A stretch of 64,000 nt of DNA from Liolophura sinensis (lineage: Eukaryota > Mollusca > Polyplacophora > Chitonida > Chitonidae): assembly GCF_032854445.1 (NCBI RefSeq), contig NC_088306.1:16465764-16529763 (forward strand), read 5' to 3'. Positions within the stretch are counted from its first letter, which is position 1, and each line of letters opens with the position of its first letter. The notes beneath the pieces are model-generated. The model was not told the origin of the DNA, did not search any database, and saw nothing but the letters and a program-made list of their open reading frames with translations. Positions 1 through 12,649 of the stretch are shown here, in pieces. The position numbers were made by a program, and so were the translations under genes.

Positions 1-1547
1 CAGAATTTAAGTCAATAGTTTGTGCTAGCATTTTCAGGTTCTGTAGGGGATAGGGTTGGGGGGAGGAGTGGGGGGGGTGCAAGCATGTGAAACTATAACC
101 AAAATCCTGTCCAGCTTATACTTTTGATGGGGTGAAGTGGAACCTCGTGACCTAGTAAAATAAAATCTACTTAACATCTAAATAAAACTGTAAATCTGTT
201 CCCATTTTCCTAAATTTGGTATTTTTAATTAAGCTTTGTGAGATTTAGGGGATTCTTCCTTCATGTGAAGATCAAATATTGGTATTTATTTTGTCTTTAA
301 TACATCATTCAATATACATGCATGTTTAAAAAGGTGAAGAGTATAAGCACCCAACTGAACCTCAGCTCAGATCACCAGCCTTGACGTAATTTACAGTCCA
401 AAACATTTATACATGAGGAAGAGGAGAGCCAAAATCATGTTGTTGCATGAAAGGTGGAATATATTAGCTGTGTGTTTACATGTGAACTTCCCTGTATCCA
501 TTTAGAGATGCACCTGCCCTTTCTAGTGTCACTACCTTTGTTTCCACTTCACAACAATGTATCAGTAAACAGATGCACTTTCTATCCACCAAAGTTTTCT
601 CAGCATATAGCAGTGTTGATCTCAGTGACAGTTCAGGAAATTTTACCAATATATCCTTACATGCCACCAGAAGGAGCTCATGTGGGGGCCTCTGATAGAT
701 ATGAAATGAGAGTAACACAATGGTAGATGCCAACATAAAAGGGGCTGTAATGGGGATTCTTTGATGATGTAGGCTTAGAACAAAAATCTTCCGTTTTGAT
801 CATGTTTCAGTGGATATCATGGTGTAAGGTCTCGATTTGTCACTGTGATTATACCAGTCCAAGACTGAATTAATTTAATTCACAAAAATAAACTAGGTGA
901 TTTACGTAAGTGGGCTACACGTGGAACCTCAGCTATACATGTGGCTTGAGCAACTTGTCCTTGGAGAGATAGTCCTGTGTCCAAGTTTTGTCAAAATGTT
1001 TGTAAATCTCCATGATGTCAGACTTTCAATAGACATTAGCGTGATTCATGACCAATTTAAGTCATTCGGGTAGACAGCATCATGCAGTGAGTAGCTCAGA
1101 GTAGACTTTATTTTCGAATTCGACTGAGATTTTGTGAGGAAATATGGAATAAAGGTCATTGTCAGTTTTTGGAAAAGGTGCATAAATAATATTTTAATTT
1201 TGGTCTGAGCCTTATTTCATTCCTTGTCAAATCCCTGCGCATTCTCTGGATTTGACTCGATACGAAACAAGGTTCAGCTGTATCGGTTTCGTATCGAGTC
1301 ACACAACAAACACTGCTACGGCCAGATTAAACCCTTAAACATGACTTTAACACTTTGAAAACACTGTTGAACATCTGTTCCCTGATGACAAAGTTTAAAT
1401 AAGATATAAAATCAGAAAAGTGTAAGAGTAGTATTAAAGGTTTGACAAGGTGTCTGCATTTACAGATTCTCCAAAGCCATTGGTAAATCCTTAAGAAAAT
1501 GAAAATTTACTGAATATTCCTGATTGTTGTAATTTTGTTTCTTTCAG
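1..1547. other. Probable intron and ambiguous sequence at left edge
   Basis: No gene can be assigned with confidence. The stretch ends at a good 3' splice site (pyrimidine-rich tract then AG at 1546-1547) for the plus-strand exon that follows, so most of it is probably intron of that gene. One exon-like segment on the opposite strand (536-691) is listed separately. Confidence 0.4.
536..691 (-). CDS. Possible internal exon, unrecognised
   Basis: Read on the minus strand, an acceptor (TATCAG) at 692-693 is followed by 52 open codons and a reasonable donor (AAG then GTAGTG) at 535, phase 0 at both ends. The peptide begins RPPHELLLVACKDILVKF and looks helical and leucine-rich, like an interior exon of a helical protein. 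I do not recognise a family. The plus strand is also open here, and the neighbouring plus-strand exon argues that this region is an intron of an opposite-strand gene, so this may be chance. Finding adjoining minus-strand exons outside the window would decide it. Confidence 0.25.
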
Positions 1548-1656
1548 GGGTAATATGGGCACAAGCAACAAGATGTTCTGGGCCCGGGCTGTGAGTAAGA
1601 TCAACAAGAATTTGAGTAGTCTATCATCCGATTCTCCGAGCCCCATGATCTCCTAA
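1548..1656 (+). CDS. Probable last coding exon of an unidentified gene
   Basis: A pyrimidine-rich tract and CAG at 1545-1547 precede an open frame. The first base completes a split codon, then 35 sense codons run to TAA at 1654-1656. The tail contains MFWARAVSKINKNLSS and ends in a serine/proline-rich stretch, SSDSPSPMIS. The basic helix followed by a low-complexity tail looks like a protein C terminus, but I do not recognise the family. Earlier exons lie left of the window or were not found in 1-1547. The previous exon should end two bases into a codon. Confidence 0.5.
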
Positions 1657-3159
1657 GATAAATCAGATCCTGTATCTCAGAATTCTTATTTAGGTCTAAC
1701 TGATATTTGTAAAACCACCATATATTGGGATATATTTCTACTTTTGCAACTCTGCTGGGTTTGGCACAATGGTAAACATTACCATGGTCCTGGACATCCC
1801 TCTGATTGTCTTCTCCGTCCGTTAGTTGAGGACCTTTTCAGGTATTCCTATAAAATTTGGTCAGCTTAATAATGTTGATGTCATAGTTTTCCTTGAAAAC
1901 ATCTCTTTCAAACTTCTGAGTCATAAATGAAACAGACCAATCTACAGCCTTACAAAGCCTTACCTTTGATCTACTGTCTCAGGTCAGACTTGGCAATATT
2001 GTATTTCCTAAAACTATTTACTTGAGGGGACATTAATATTGTCTTCTTACCGACCTACTTTCTCAGGTCAGAGTTCATATTCACTAATCGCTTTCAGGTG
2101 CATGACATTTTAAAACACCCCTTGGAGAAAATGATAAGGCCCATATTTTGTCTGTGTTATATATTGTTTGATCATCCATCTGGCATCACTTGGGAGACAC
2201 CACTTTGGAGGGGTGTTGTCAAAAATGCCTGACACCTTTCTGATTTGGCTTGAAATTTCCACCAATGTTTATTCAAAAACTATTGAGCCAAACGCAGATA
2301 TGCTAGGCGTAGATGGATCCACAGGTGGGTGTCAAGAAGAAAATTTTTATGTTATTTTATCCTGAAATTCTAGTCCAACTGGTATAACTCCTAAACGGAA
2401 GGTCTTAAATTTGTTATCAGGCCACTGTACAGAGTAATTCTGCTTCCTGTCATTGTTGTACTACAGTATCTCCATGGGGAAAATGATTAATACCTGAGTT
2501 TGCATTCCAAATATTACTGTTCCAACATAGTTGAACTAGGTTAAGTCTACACCACACCTTTTGTACACCTCAAGGTCATTTACCCAGTTTATTTCAGAGA
2601 AAAGGAAAAATGTTATTTTTTTTTACTCAAATGAAATATGTAATATTCAGTAGTATGTATATGGCCAAAAGAGTTGAAATTGCAACTTTTATGTTTTAGC
2701 ACCATAACTCTTTTAAGTGCACCCGATTCCAACTCTTAAACTCCATAAGAAAATGATATAATGAGATTTCAAAATTTTACTGAGTAAATCAAAGTAGGAT
2801 TTGTTGAAAGAGACCCAACAATTTACTGTTTAGATACAGCCAGATTGGACATGTTTCTGCCTGTAAGTTTCCGTTAGAACCATTCTGTTGTATCCTTTAT
2901 TACCTCCACAAAAGTAAAGTGCACATGCTAAGTCTTAAGTTCAACTTTATATCTTAAGTCTGAATTTTGAAATGCCTGATTTTGCAAACAGATCATTGTG
3001 TACACAATGAAATAATTTTTGCAGGTTTTTTTTTTTTTTTTTTTGTATTGGTGGTGGAATGGACAGTGACATTGATTAAAAAAACTGCATCGATCATTCT
3101 TTAATGAGTACTTCAACACACTGGGTCATTTTCTTTTCACCAGCCTGTGGTACTCAAAT

Positions 3160-4230
3160 GAGCTTTGAGACTGCCGAAGCCATTTATCTCAATAAGACAG
3201 TCCTGTTGTAAACGTTGACATTGATACAGTCATTTATCTCAGTAGGACAGTCCTCTAGCACAGTTTTTTGTCAATACTGTCATTTATCTGAATGTCCTTT
3301 TTGACGTTAACATAATCACTTATCTCAATAGGACAGTCCAGCAGCATATTTTAATATTGAGACAGTCATTTATCACACTAAAACAGTCCTGCATCACACT
3401 GACATCGAGTCATTCATCACACTAAGGCAGTCTTGTGGCTCACTTTGACATAGATACAGTTTTTTATCACACTAAGGCTGTCTTGTGGCAAACTTTGACA
3501 TAGATACATTCCTTTATCGCACTAAGACTGTCTTGTGGCAGACATTGGCAATGATACCATCCTTTACCACACTGAGACTGTCTTGTATCACACTAAGACT
3601 GTCTTGTAGCACTCTTTGACATAGATACAGTCCTTTATCACACTAAGGCTGTCTTGTGGCACACTTTGACATAGATACAGTCCTTTCTCACACTAAGGCT
3701 GTCTTGTGGCACACTTTGCCATAGATACAGTCTTTTACCACACTAAGGCTGTCTTGTGGCACACTTAGACAAAGATACAGTCCTTTATCACACTAAGGCT
3801 GTCTTGTAGCACACTGTGACATTGATACAGTCCTTTATCACACTGAGGCTGTCTTGTAGCGCACTTTGCCATAGATACAGTCCTTTATCACACTAAGGCT
3901 GTCTTGTGGCACACTTAGACAAAGATACAGTCCTTTATCACACTAAGGCTGCCTTGTAGCACACTGTGACATTGATACAGTCCTTTATCACACTAAGGCT
4001 GTCTTGTGGCACACTTTGCCATAGATACAGTCCTTTCTCACACTGAGGCTGTCTTGTGGCAAACTTAGACAAAGATACAGTCCTTTATCACACTGAGGCT
4101 GTCTTGTAGCACACTGTGACATTGATCCAGTCCTTTATCACACTGAGGCTGTCTTGTGGCGCACTTTGACATTGATACACACTAAGACAGCCTTTTGTCA
4201 CACTTAGACTGCTAATTAGCACATTGTGAT
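3160..4230. repeat. 50-bp minisatellite with 150-bp higher-order period
   Basis: The unit (core CACTAAGGCTGTCTTGTGGC, then ATAGATACAGTCCTT) recurs every 50 bp, for example at 3641, 3691 and 3741. From about 3700 three unit types alternate in fixed order (TTTGCCATAGATA, TTAGACAAAGATA, GTGACATTGATA), giving a 150-bp higher-order repeat. The left end (3160-3600) is more diverged. No coding capacity. Confidence 0.9.
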
Positions 4231-4594
4231 ATTGGGTTATTTGAACGGTTTCAAACCATGGGTGATGGGACAGTCTTGTGGCATTTTGTATTAATCGCCC
4301 AACTTTGTCACAGTCATACAGTAAAAACCCTCACATGAGGACAGTTGTGCCACAATGCAGCCAATCCTGGATGACATGTCATACATGTGTGTCCGGTAAT
4401 GGTATCAACTTGAGTCATTTGAGGTTGGCCTGTGTTGCAACAGCCTCAGCCAATGTGTCATTACCATAAAAACACAGGATTTTTTTTTTTTTTCATCCAA
4501 CTTTTGAAACCTCTACATGAACTTTACTCTTATCCATGCCTTTTTTTTCGACCGCACTCTCAACAACTGAGCTGTGTTGTTCCTGTCTTCTTAC

Positions 4595-4720
4595 CCTACA
4601 ATTCATCCCCCTTCTTACCCTACAATTCATCCCCCTTCTTACCCTGCAATTCATCCCCCTTCTTACCCTGCAAATCACCCCCTTCTCACCCAGCAATTCA
4701 CCCCCTCACCTAGCCATTCA
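4595..4720. repeat. 24-bp minisatellite
   Basis: Five to six copies of a pyrimidine-rich unit (TTCTTACCCTACAATTCATC plus CCCC). The apparent open frames over it in several phases are repeat artefacts. It is followed at about 4740-4870 by degenerate copies of GACTCATTCATCAGGCATTG. Confidence 0.85.
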
Positions 4721-5689
4721 CACCCTCTGCTCACCTCACCCATGCTTGACTCATTCATTGTTTGACTCACTTGTCAGCCATTGCTTGACTCATTCATCAG
4801 GCATTGCTTGACTCATTCATCAGACATTTCTTGACTCATTCTTTATTTAATTCACTTGTCAACCATTGCTTCGTTCATTCAGCGTTTGACGTCAGCCATT
4901 TCTTGACTTGCCTCAAATTCCACCTTTTGTAACTCTCTGCTTTATCAGCCTTTGTTAGTACTGTCAGGTTTCCAAAACTTAGAAACTTTTCTTTTTTCAA
5001 AGAGGAAATCCTGCTTTTCATACCAAAAAAATAGTAAAAAAGTAAGTAAAGTAAACATTTTGGTTCCATTTCATTCAAAGTTTTAGTTCCCTTGGGAGTG
5101 GTGTACATGATCTCCTGGCCTTGAAGGAATGGTATACCTTATAAGGCCTCAAAAACTCTCTCTCAAAAAAGGAAATTTTTCAAGAATGAGTTAGAAGCAT
5201 TTGAAGCACAGGTATTGGTTGGTGGCAGTTTTTTAAGCGTGAACACCCATGTTAGCCAAAGTGACATTATATGGAAGTTTTCTGTTTTAAATAGCTTGTT
5301 CGGCAGACTGTAGGTGGTGTGCAGTTAGTATTCTATATGCATGCATACTTGAAATGTGGAATCTTAGCAAATAGACAACGAACATATCATAGATGTATAG
5401 GTGTCTCTTGAGCCCACTTGGCAGTTAAACGTCACAAAAGACCACCATAGAATGCATTATATTAAGTCCTTAAAATTCACTCCAAAAATTTTCTTGGATG
5501 GCCTTTCTGATGCAAACTTGGTTTCTATGTATACTATTCTTTCATATGCATCATTTCTCAGGTGCCCATCTCGTCTTTGCCATGTACGATAAAATCACTA
5601 TCACATCACATTCACAGCATTTCACATGGCAAATCAATGATGACAAATCACATCACAACACACTTCACATGATGGCAACCCCATATCAC

Positions 5690-7330
5690 ATCACGACATA
5701 CAGCCATGGCTATATCACATCATAGCATATAACCACTGTCCATATCACAAGACAGCTTATAACCACGTCCGTATCGCATCACAACATATATTCACCATTG
5801 CCCATGTTACTTCACAGCATGTAACCACTGTCCATGTCACATCACAGCATATAACAACTGTCTGCATCACAGCATATAACAACTGTCTGCACCACAGCAT
5901 ATAACCACTGCCCATATCACATCACGGCATATAACAACTGTCCACATCACAGCATATAACTACTGCCCATATCACATCACAGCATATAACCACTGCCCAT
6001 GTCACATCACAGCATATAACAACTGTCCACATCACAGCATATAACAACTGTCCGCACCACAGCATGTAACCACTGCCCATATTACATCACGGCATATAAC
6101 CACTGTCCACATCACAGCATATAACTACTGCCCATATCACATCACAGCATATAACTACTGTCCACATCACAGCATATAACAACTGTCCGCACCACAGCAT
6201 ATGACCACTGCCCATATCACATCACGGCATATAACAACTGTCCACATCACAGCATATAACTACTGCCCATATCACATCACAGCATATAACCACTGCCCAT
6301 GTCACATCACAGCATATAACAACTGTCCACATCACAGCATATAACAACTGTTCGCACCACAGCATGTAACCACTGCCCATATTACATCACGGCATATAAC
6401 CACTGTCCACATCACAGCATATAACTACTGCCCATATCACATCACAGCATATAACTACTGTCCACATCACAGCATATAACAACTGTCCACATCACAGCAT
6501 ATAAACACTGCCCATATCACATCATGGCATATAACAACTGTCCACATCACAGCATATAACTACTGCCCATATCACATCACAGCATATGACTACTGTCCAT
6601 ATCACATCACAGCATGTAACCACTGCCCACATCACATCACAGCATATGACTACTGCCCATATCACATCACAGCATATAACCACTGCCCATATCACATCAC
6701 AGCATATAACCACTGTCCATATCACATCACAGCATATGACCACTGTCCGCATCACATCACAGAATATAACCACTGTCTGTATCACATCATAGCATATAAC
6801 CACTGTCCATATCACATCACAGCATATAACCACTGTCCGCATCACATCGCAGCATATAACCACTGTCCGTATCACATCACAGCATATAACCACTGTCCAT
6901 ATCACATCACAGCATGTAACCACTGTCCGTATCACATCACAGCATATAACCACTGTCCTTATCACATCACAGCATATAACCACTGTCTGTATCACATCAC
7001 AGCATATAACCACTGTCCGTATCACATCACGGCATATAACCACTGTCTATATCACATCACAGCATATAACCACTGTCCGTATCACATCACAGCATATAAT
7101 CACTGTCCGTATCACATCACAGCATATAACCACTGTTCGTATCACATCACGGCATATAACCACTGTCCGTATCACATCACAGCATATAACCACTGTCCAT
7201 ATCACATCACGGCATATGACCACTGTCCGTATCTCATCACAGCATATGACCACTGTCCGTATCACATCACAGCATATGACCACTGCCTATATCACATCAC
7301 AGCATATAACCACTGCCCATATCACTATCA
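5690..7330. repeat. 30-bp minisatellite with 300-bp higher-order repeat
   Basis: The unit core is ATCACATCACAGCATATAAC followed by CACTGTCCGT, repeated in exact 30-bp register from about 6600 to 7320. The left half (about 5850-6600) carries mixed-length units arranged as a larger 300-bp repeat: 6001-6180 and 6301-6480 are almost identical. Long open frames on both strands arise because 30 is a multiple of three. Confidence 0.92.
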
Positions 7331-7680
7331 GATAACCACAGTCCATCACACCAACATGGCCCATATCATCATAACAGCACAGCCCATCACATAACAACAG
7401 CCCATCACATCCCCACAGCCCATCACATCTCGACATCACTTCATCACATCACAACACATCACATAACATCTGCCCATCTTAGTGCAAACTGTATCACATT
7501 ACGACAGCTCATCTCATCCCCACAGCTCATCTCATCCTCACAGCCCATCACATCCCCACAGCCCATCACATCACAACACATCAGTCCATCACATCAAAAC
7601 AGCCCCTCACATCTTGCCATCTCATTACAAACTGTATCACATCACAACAGCCTACCACATTGTCATCCATTCCACTGCAT
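7330..7680. repeat. Degenerate CATCACATC-rich tandem tract
   Basis: Short irregular repeats of CAGCCCATCACATC continue from the 30-bp array and then fade out. This probably is the decayed edge of the same satellite. Confidence 0.7.
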
Positions 7681-7974
7681 ATATATCAGTTTTAGGAATA
7701 GAACTGTTAAAAATATGCTTTCTTTTCGGATTTACCCAGAAAGCAGGGATAACTTTGATGAATGGCTTAAAGGTGTGGTGGTTAAGGTTGAAAACTGGAA
7801 CAGATAAACAAAAGTGGAACAGCAAAAATTAAAATAGAAAGTGCTGAATTTCAGGTGTTGAAGTTAGGATTACTTTGTGCATGTGTCTGATTTTAGGACA
7901 TTTTGAGGATATTATTAGTGAAGGATTAATGCAGTGGAACATTTATGGTTGGAAGTTTTTCCATGTGGTACCTT

Positions 7975-8335
7975 GTTGAAAGTGTTTCACTATGAAACAT
8001 GTTTTGATGGAGGTGTTGCCTGAAGGAACATGTTTTGCTGGAAGTGTTTCACTGTAGTATATACATGTAATTGTTGGAAGGGTTTCACTGTACCTCTTTC
8101 AGTTTGTTTCAGGTGTTTTACAATGAAACATGGGTTTCACTGTAATATGTAATTTATTGATAGTGTTTCACTGTGAAACATGTTTTGTTTAAAGTGTTTG
8201 TCAGTGGTACATAATTTGGTGTTAGTGTTTCACTGTGGAACATGGTTTGTTGAAAGCCTTTCACTATGATATATAATTTGTTCATGTTTCACAATGGGAT
8301 ATGTTTTGGTGAAGGTGTTTTCACGATGGCCCACA
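7975..8335. repeat. Degenerate GTTTCACTGTGAAACATG repeats
   Basis: Around eight loosely spaced copies of a GTTTCACTGTGAAACATG-like motif, about 35-55 bp apart. The motif is itself palindromic (TTTCAC...GTGAAA). Confidence 0.6.
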
Positions 8336-8814
8336 TGGTTGAAAGTTTTAACCATCATGAAAGTCCTGTGTGATGTTTTGATGGTTAATAGCAAGAGGAA
8401 ATGTATTTTAATTGTGATGTATTTTCAGTAGACATGTCTAACGAATAGTGTGTCAGAACTGTAGATGTGTAAAGGAAAATTGTCTGTATGCGCGTCAGAA
8501 CTCAACATGTAAGATGACATAGTTGTATTTATCTTTCAAGTACATGTTTGGCAAAGGAGCTCAAAAATATGTCAAAAATAGTTCTGATTGTGTCCTTATC
8601 TAGGTTTGAGAATACTGGTGAAGTTTGTGACTACGTCGCTGTATTTGCTACTGTTCTGCGTAATCCTTTGTACAGTATTTGACAGGAAGGCAACTGTGTA
8701 ATTGAACATTTGTATTATTGTACTTGGTGAGTAGTTGAACATCCTCACATCATTCTCCTAAATACTGGATATCCAGCCACCACAATATTCATGTTGTCAC
8801 CTTCATATTTTGTA

Positions 8815-8820
8815 AATAAA
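8815..8820 (+). terminator. Candidate polyadenylation signal AATAAA
   Basis: AATAAA on the plus strand followed by T- and GT-rich sequence. Proposed end of the left-hand plus-strand gene; not proven. Confidence 0.3.
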
Positions 8821-9193
8821 GAGTCACTATTGGAAAGGCACTGATATTATACTGTATGTATATGTGTTTTGCTGTACAAAGTAATGGATGAAATTTTTGT
8901 TTCATGACCTCAGTGTGATTCATATTTTATACTTGTACACTAAGTCACCTCGTTGGTTGGATTTTGCACAACTCAGTGGAAAACAAACAATATATATGAT
9001 AAAACAACTGATAAACAAGAGTACAAAAAAAAACCCACCTACTTATACATCATTGCCTTTTGTGACTTGCCTTTAATTTTTTTTATATTGTTAAACCTGA
9101 TATGGACTGAATGAAATGGTCGAGGTTTATAGTATGTCTGTGCCCTTCATATTGATGCGTGAAAAGCTCCTGGTCAGATTTTGTTTTTCTCAC

Positions 9194-9303
9194 CATGGCT
9201 TCACCAGACTCAAGCGATTTGGAAAGCTGAGACAGACTCTCTTTACATTTTCTGTGTGCTTCACAGAAATTCAGCTTCTGCTTCACTATTTTATTACGAT
9301 TCC
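9194..9303 (-). CDS. Possible internal exon, helical, unrecognised
   Basis: On the minus strand an acceptor (GTGACAG) ending at 9304 is followed by two bases and 36 open codons, then a strong donor (ATG then GTGAGA) at 9193. The peptide includes KIVKQKLNFCEAHRKCKESL and is highly charged and helical, as in a coiled coil. No family recognised and no adjoining exon found with certainty. Confidence 0.3.
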
Positions 9304-10148
9304 CTGTCACTATCTTGGGAAAGACGTTCTACGTTTATGCTGTTTGGGGTTGGGGTGTAACCTTGTTCCTGGGATATCCCGAGACTAATGAAGCAATCTA
9401 AGCACACCACCATCGTAGGCTAAGTTGACTGTGACTACCATGGCATCATATGTTTATAACAGGTGTCGCTATAATAGTTACAAACAACTTAGTGTTCACT
9501 TTGTGCAAGCGGTCTGTCATCGTTACAAAGTATCCCCAACTCACAGATATCCCCAGAACAAAGCGGTCATCCTAAATCAAATTTTTGTCAGTGACATTAA
9601 GCCATATTTTTTCTCTCATACATTCGGCCAAGTTTGGTTTGAAGCATAATCACATTGGAAGTTAAGAACTGATAAAATTATGAAGAATGTTTGTCTTGTT
9701 GTTTCTAAGTATTTAGATCAATACGAACTATAAATTAGTTTATGGTTTATCTCTAGACCTTCCGAGCCAAACAATGTGGCTTGAAGCAAAATTATGTGGA
9801 CTTTATGATCAACTTTTTGAAAGGGCAAGACATACAGTTTGGTTCCATAAACTTCATTCAGGATTTTGCTTTCTCCACTACTCTTTAGACAGTTTTATTT
9901 ATTGTTTTATTTCACCATAGTTGTGTATTGAATCTCTTGCCGATTTGCGTGTTAATGTTTTTCTTTTCTTTTCGTTTCGATGCAAACGAAGCGATTTTAC
10001 CTCAGTTTTCTTCTTTTGCGCATAATGAGTGGAAATACACAATGCCAGTTATAGCGAATAGAGAGTTGAAAGAAAGATAGTAATTCTTCATTCCTATTTA
10101 GAGACAGACATGAAAGTTGTTGTGATGTTCAATTAAGGAGAAAGGCTC

Positions 10149-10212
10149 TTTCCTCCCACCATAATACTGGCCGCCGAAATATTCTCGAGTACAGCGTAAA
10201 ACACCATCAAAT
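10149..10212 (+). mobile_element. SINE family A, 3'-end fragment
   Basis: Matches the SINE-A body (CCTCCCACCATAATACTGG, GCCG, then ATATTCTCGAGTACAGCGTA, then AAACACCATCAAA). Truncated at both ends and diverged. Confidence 0.7.
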
Positions 10213-11197
10213 GGAGTGTTTCAAGCGCTAAAACAGGTGACCGTGGGACCAATCTTGCACACATCATCCAGGAGAATCCAATATCTCCTGTCTCGATGGC
10301 CTTGGCGACAATACTATAGTTAAGACGTAAAACCTTCTTCATAAGTGTCATGAAATTTGGTGTTGATCGCTTGATTCCCATCAACATGGCATACATTTTG
10401 AGCGCTCTGCAGGTAAATACATCGTCCATTACGCATCGAATGCCAGTGGTTTATTTCGGGCATTCTGATTTCCTCCGCCCATAGAAACCCCATTCTTGTT
10501 ATATTGTAGTGCAAATTGAAATCAATCGTTCAGTTGGTGAATTTATTGTTGATGCAAACTTGTTATATGTTACGTTGTTTTATATGTTGTGCGCATCTGT
10601 ATATGGAAAATGATTGAACATGGGAGTTATGGGTGAAATGTTTGAATTTCTACAGAAATTACAATTGTACATTTTCTACTTGATCCCCAACTAAAGGGTT
10701 GTTACGTTTGGGGCGAAATGGTAGGAAAGCGGAGATTTTCCAGATTCCTAAAAGAAGGGACTCATTTTGTGACTAACTTATTGTGCCTTGTGTGAAAGTG
10801 ATAAGAATGTATACGAAATCATGTAGTTTTAGACTCAGGAAAGAGTGCCTTTCTGAATTGGGTTTCTTGTCATTCATATACGAGCATTTTTGTTTCAATG
10901 CGAAATTTTGAATTTCGTTTATCACTCACGGTTCATGTTACAATGACGCAGAAGCTGGTGTGCAAGTGTTTTTTTCCGGAAGCGTTGTAAACATACATCA
11001 GGTTAACATTACTGATGTTGAGCGTGCAACAGATCTACAGCTTGCATCAATTTAAACGATATTCTGAACATTCAACAGTGGGATTTGGATGTGATGCGGT
11101 GCCTGTTCACAACATTTATGCGGTGTCTATGTGTTGTTTGTTATACACCGGGGCTCATACAATAAACATTTTTGGCTTCCTGTTTGAATATATAGTA

Positions 11198-11332
11198 CGG
11201 GGCTCAGTTTCACAAAGCGGCGCACGGCATTTGTTGTCGTACATTTGTCGCATTTTGTACGTCACTATCACCGTACAGTTGTCCTCTATGTGTCGTAGAT
11301 GTACGGCATTTTTGTGAAACTGCCGTATATAA
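11198..11332. mobile_element. Small MITE-like element with inverted ends
   Basis: The left end CAGTTTCACAAAGCGGC and the right end (reverse complement CAGTTTCACAAAAATGCC) form imperfect terminal inverted repeats about 130 bp apart, and the interior is rich in GTACG/CGTAC. It resembles other TIR elements in this window in its CAATT/CAGTTTCACAAA ends (36008-36222, 47216-47421). No coding capacity. Confidence 0.5.
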
Positions 11333-12649
11333 CGGGTAATGTCCTGGTAATTCCACAATGTATCCTCGTTCGTTTAGAAATCATTTGGGGTTTAACCACA
11401 CAAAAAAGGCATTTTGAATTCGTTCACATTCTCCTGCATATAGGAGCACCTTTTGTTCTTTTTTTGTCCGTTAATTACTGTGAAATACTTGCACTTTGGT
11501 CCAGTGAAAGAATGTCCGTTTTTGATAAACTGGAGTATGCACCGCCAAGGTTAGCGTATATTGTTTACATATTAAACGACCGTAGAAACCATGCAAAATT
11601 TTAACAGCCCGAGAAACTGGCGGCAATCGTCTTCTGCACCATTGTATGTAGGTGTCCATTGTCCGTCTGTAAACAGTTCAGATATGTAAGCTATTTGTGC
11701 CTATTTGTGAGGTTTTTTCTCCTTCCGTGAGATTGTTATATTTGTGAATAGATGTCGATTGTCATTCCACACTATGTATGCTCATTCAATTGTTAAATAA
11801 AATACGGTGAATGTCGTGAAATAAGCTCATTCGTTTTGATCTTGTCTTCTTACATCTTCATTTGTTCGATTTCAGCATCGATTAACTATAATGTTACATA
11901 CACGATTGCCCAGGACACTTTTTCTTGGGCCGTTCCACACAGTCATTTTGGACCTTCTCTGTAATTGTACTCCATATAAACATTAAAATATTCGCATCAA
12001 ACCAATAAAATTTTGACCGCGGATTCTTTGCTGTGGTACGGCGTAAAACACCAATCACATAAATCTTTCTTGTGGTGGTACAGTTTCAATCAAGGTTTAG
12101 CATTCACTTTCAAATGTTTGTTTTGTGACAAAAAAGTTTGAAGTTTTGGATTTGATTCCAAAATGGCCTCAACAGGTCAAGAGAGTGTTCCTAGTTTGCT
12201 GAGCAAATTACTTGCTTTTTATAACTGTATGTTATATACAAGAGGTAGCTCTTGATCAATGCGGCAAGAGCTTGTGGTCCATCGTCACAGGTACTTGGAA
12301 TCGACCAGTAGAGCAAATTAACTTTTTAATATTTGGTGCTCTAGGATAGTACAATAACCTATACTATGCTAGGGGACCATATATTGCAGTATTTTATTGA
12401 GCTCTTTTGGTCGGTTTGAAGTGTGTGTGTCCATCGTGTCCATTAGTATGTTTGCTCCAGCCATATGTACCTTGTGATGTACAGTTTTCCCACACCTTAT
12501 CCTCTCAATAGACTTGAGGTTAGTTTGATTTCCCTTGCGTCTTTAAAGCTCTAACCACTGTCCTGTAAGTGAAATGTACATAGCTGTGGTTTGAAATCCA
12601 GTTTGGAGCAGCTCATGGCGTAGTGGTCAAGATAATAGTGCCATGGCTG

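Larger units (their letters stand above)
1657..8840 (+). other. Possible long repeat-rich 3' UTR of the preceding gene
   Basis: No further coding exon is apparent after the TAA at 1656. The first convincing polyadenylation context I noticed is AATAAA at 8815-8820. If used, it would make a 3' UTR of about 7.2 kb that includes three tandem arrays. Equally, the transcript may end earlier and this is intergenic; only transcript data can tell. Confidence 0.25.
8900..12600. other. Mostly unassigned sequence
   Basis: Apart from the exon candidate at 9194-9303, a SINE scrap at 10149-10212 and a small inverted-repeat element at about 11198-11332, I see nothing assignable. The segment 10220-10410 is open on both strands and is discussed among the rejected items. 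Confidence 0.5.

Noticed and set aside
454-726. 90-codon plus-strand frame
   Set aside because: No usable donor in the phase required by the next plus-strand exon; the opposite strand gives a better exon model.
6522-7283. Repetitive minus-strand protein frames (VICCDVIRTV repeats)
   Set aside because: Pure translation of the 30-bp minisatellite; the plus strand is open too.
3160-7330. CRISPR-like regular repeats
   Set aside because: Units are contiguous with no unique spacers, and the sequence is eukaryotic; these are minisatellites.
10220-10514. Exon-like segment open on both strands
   Set aside because: The plus strand has a phase-0 donor at 10412 and the minus strand a candidate acceptor at almost the same place; the two readings exclude each other, one runs into a SINE, and neither peptide is recognisable.
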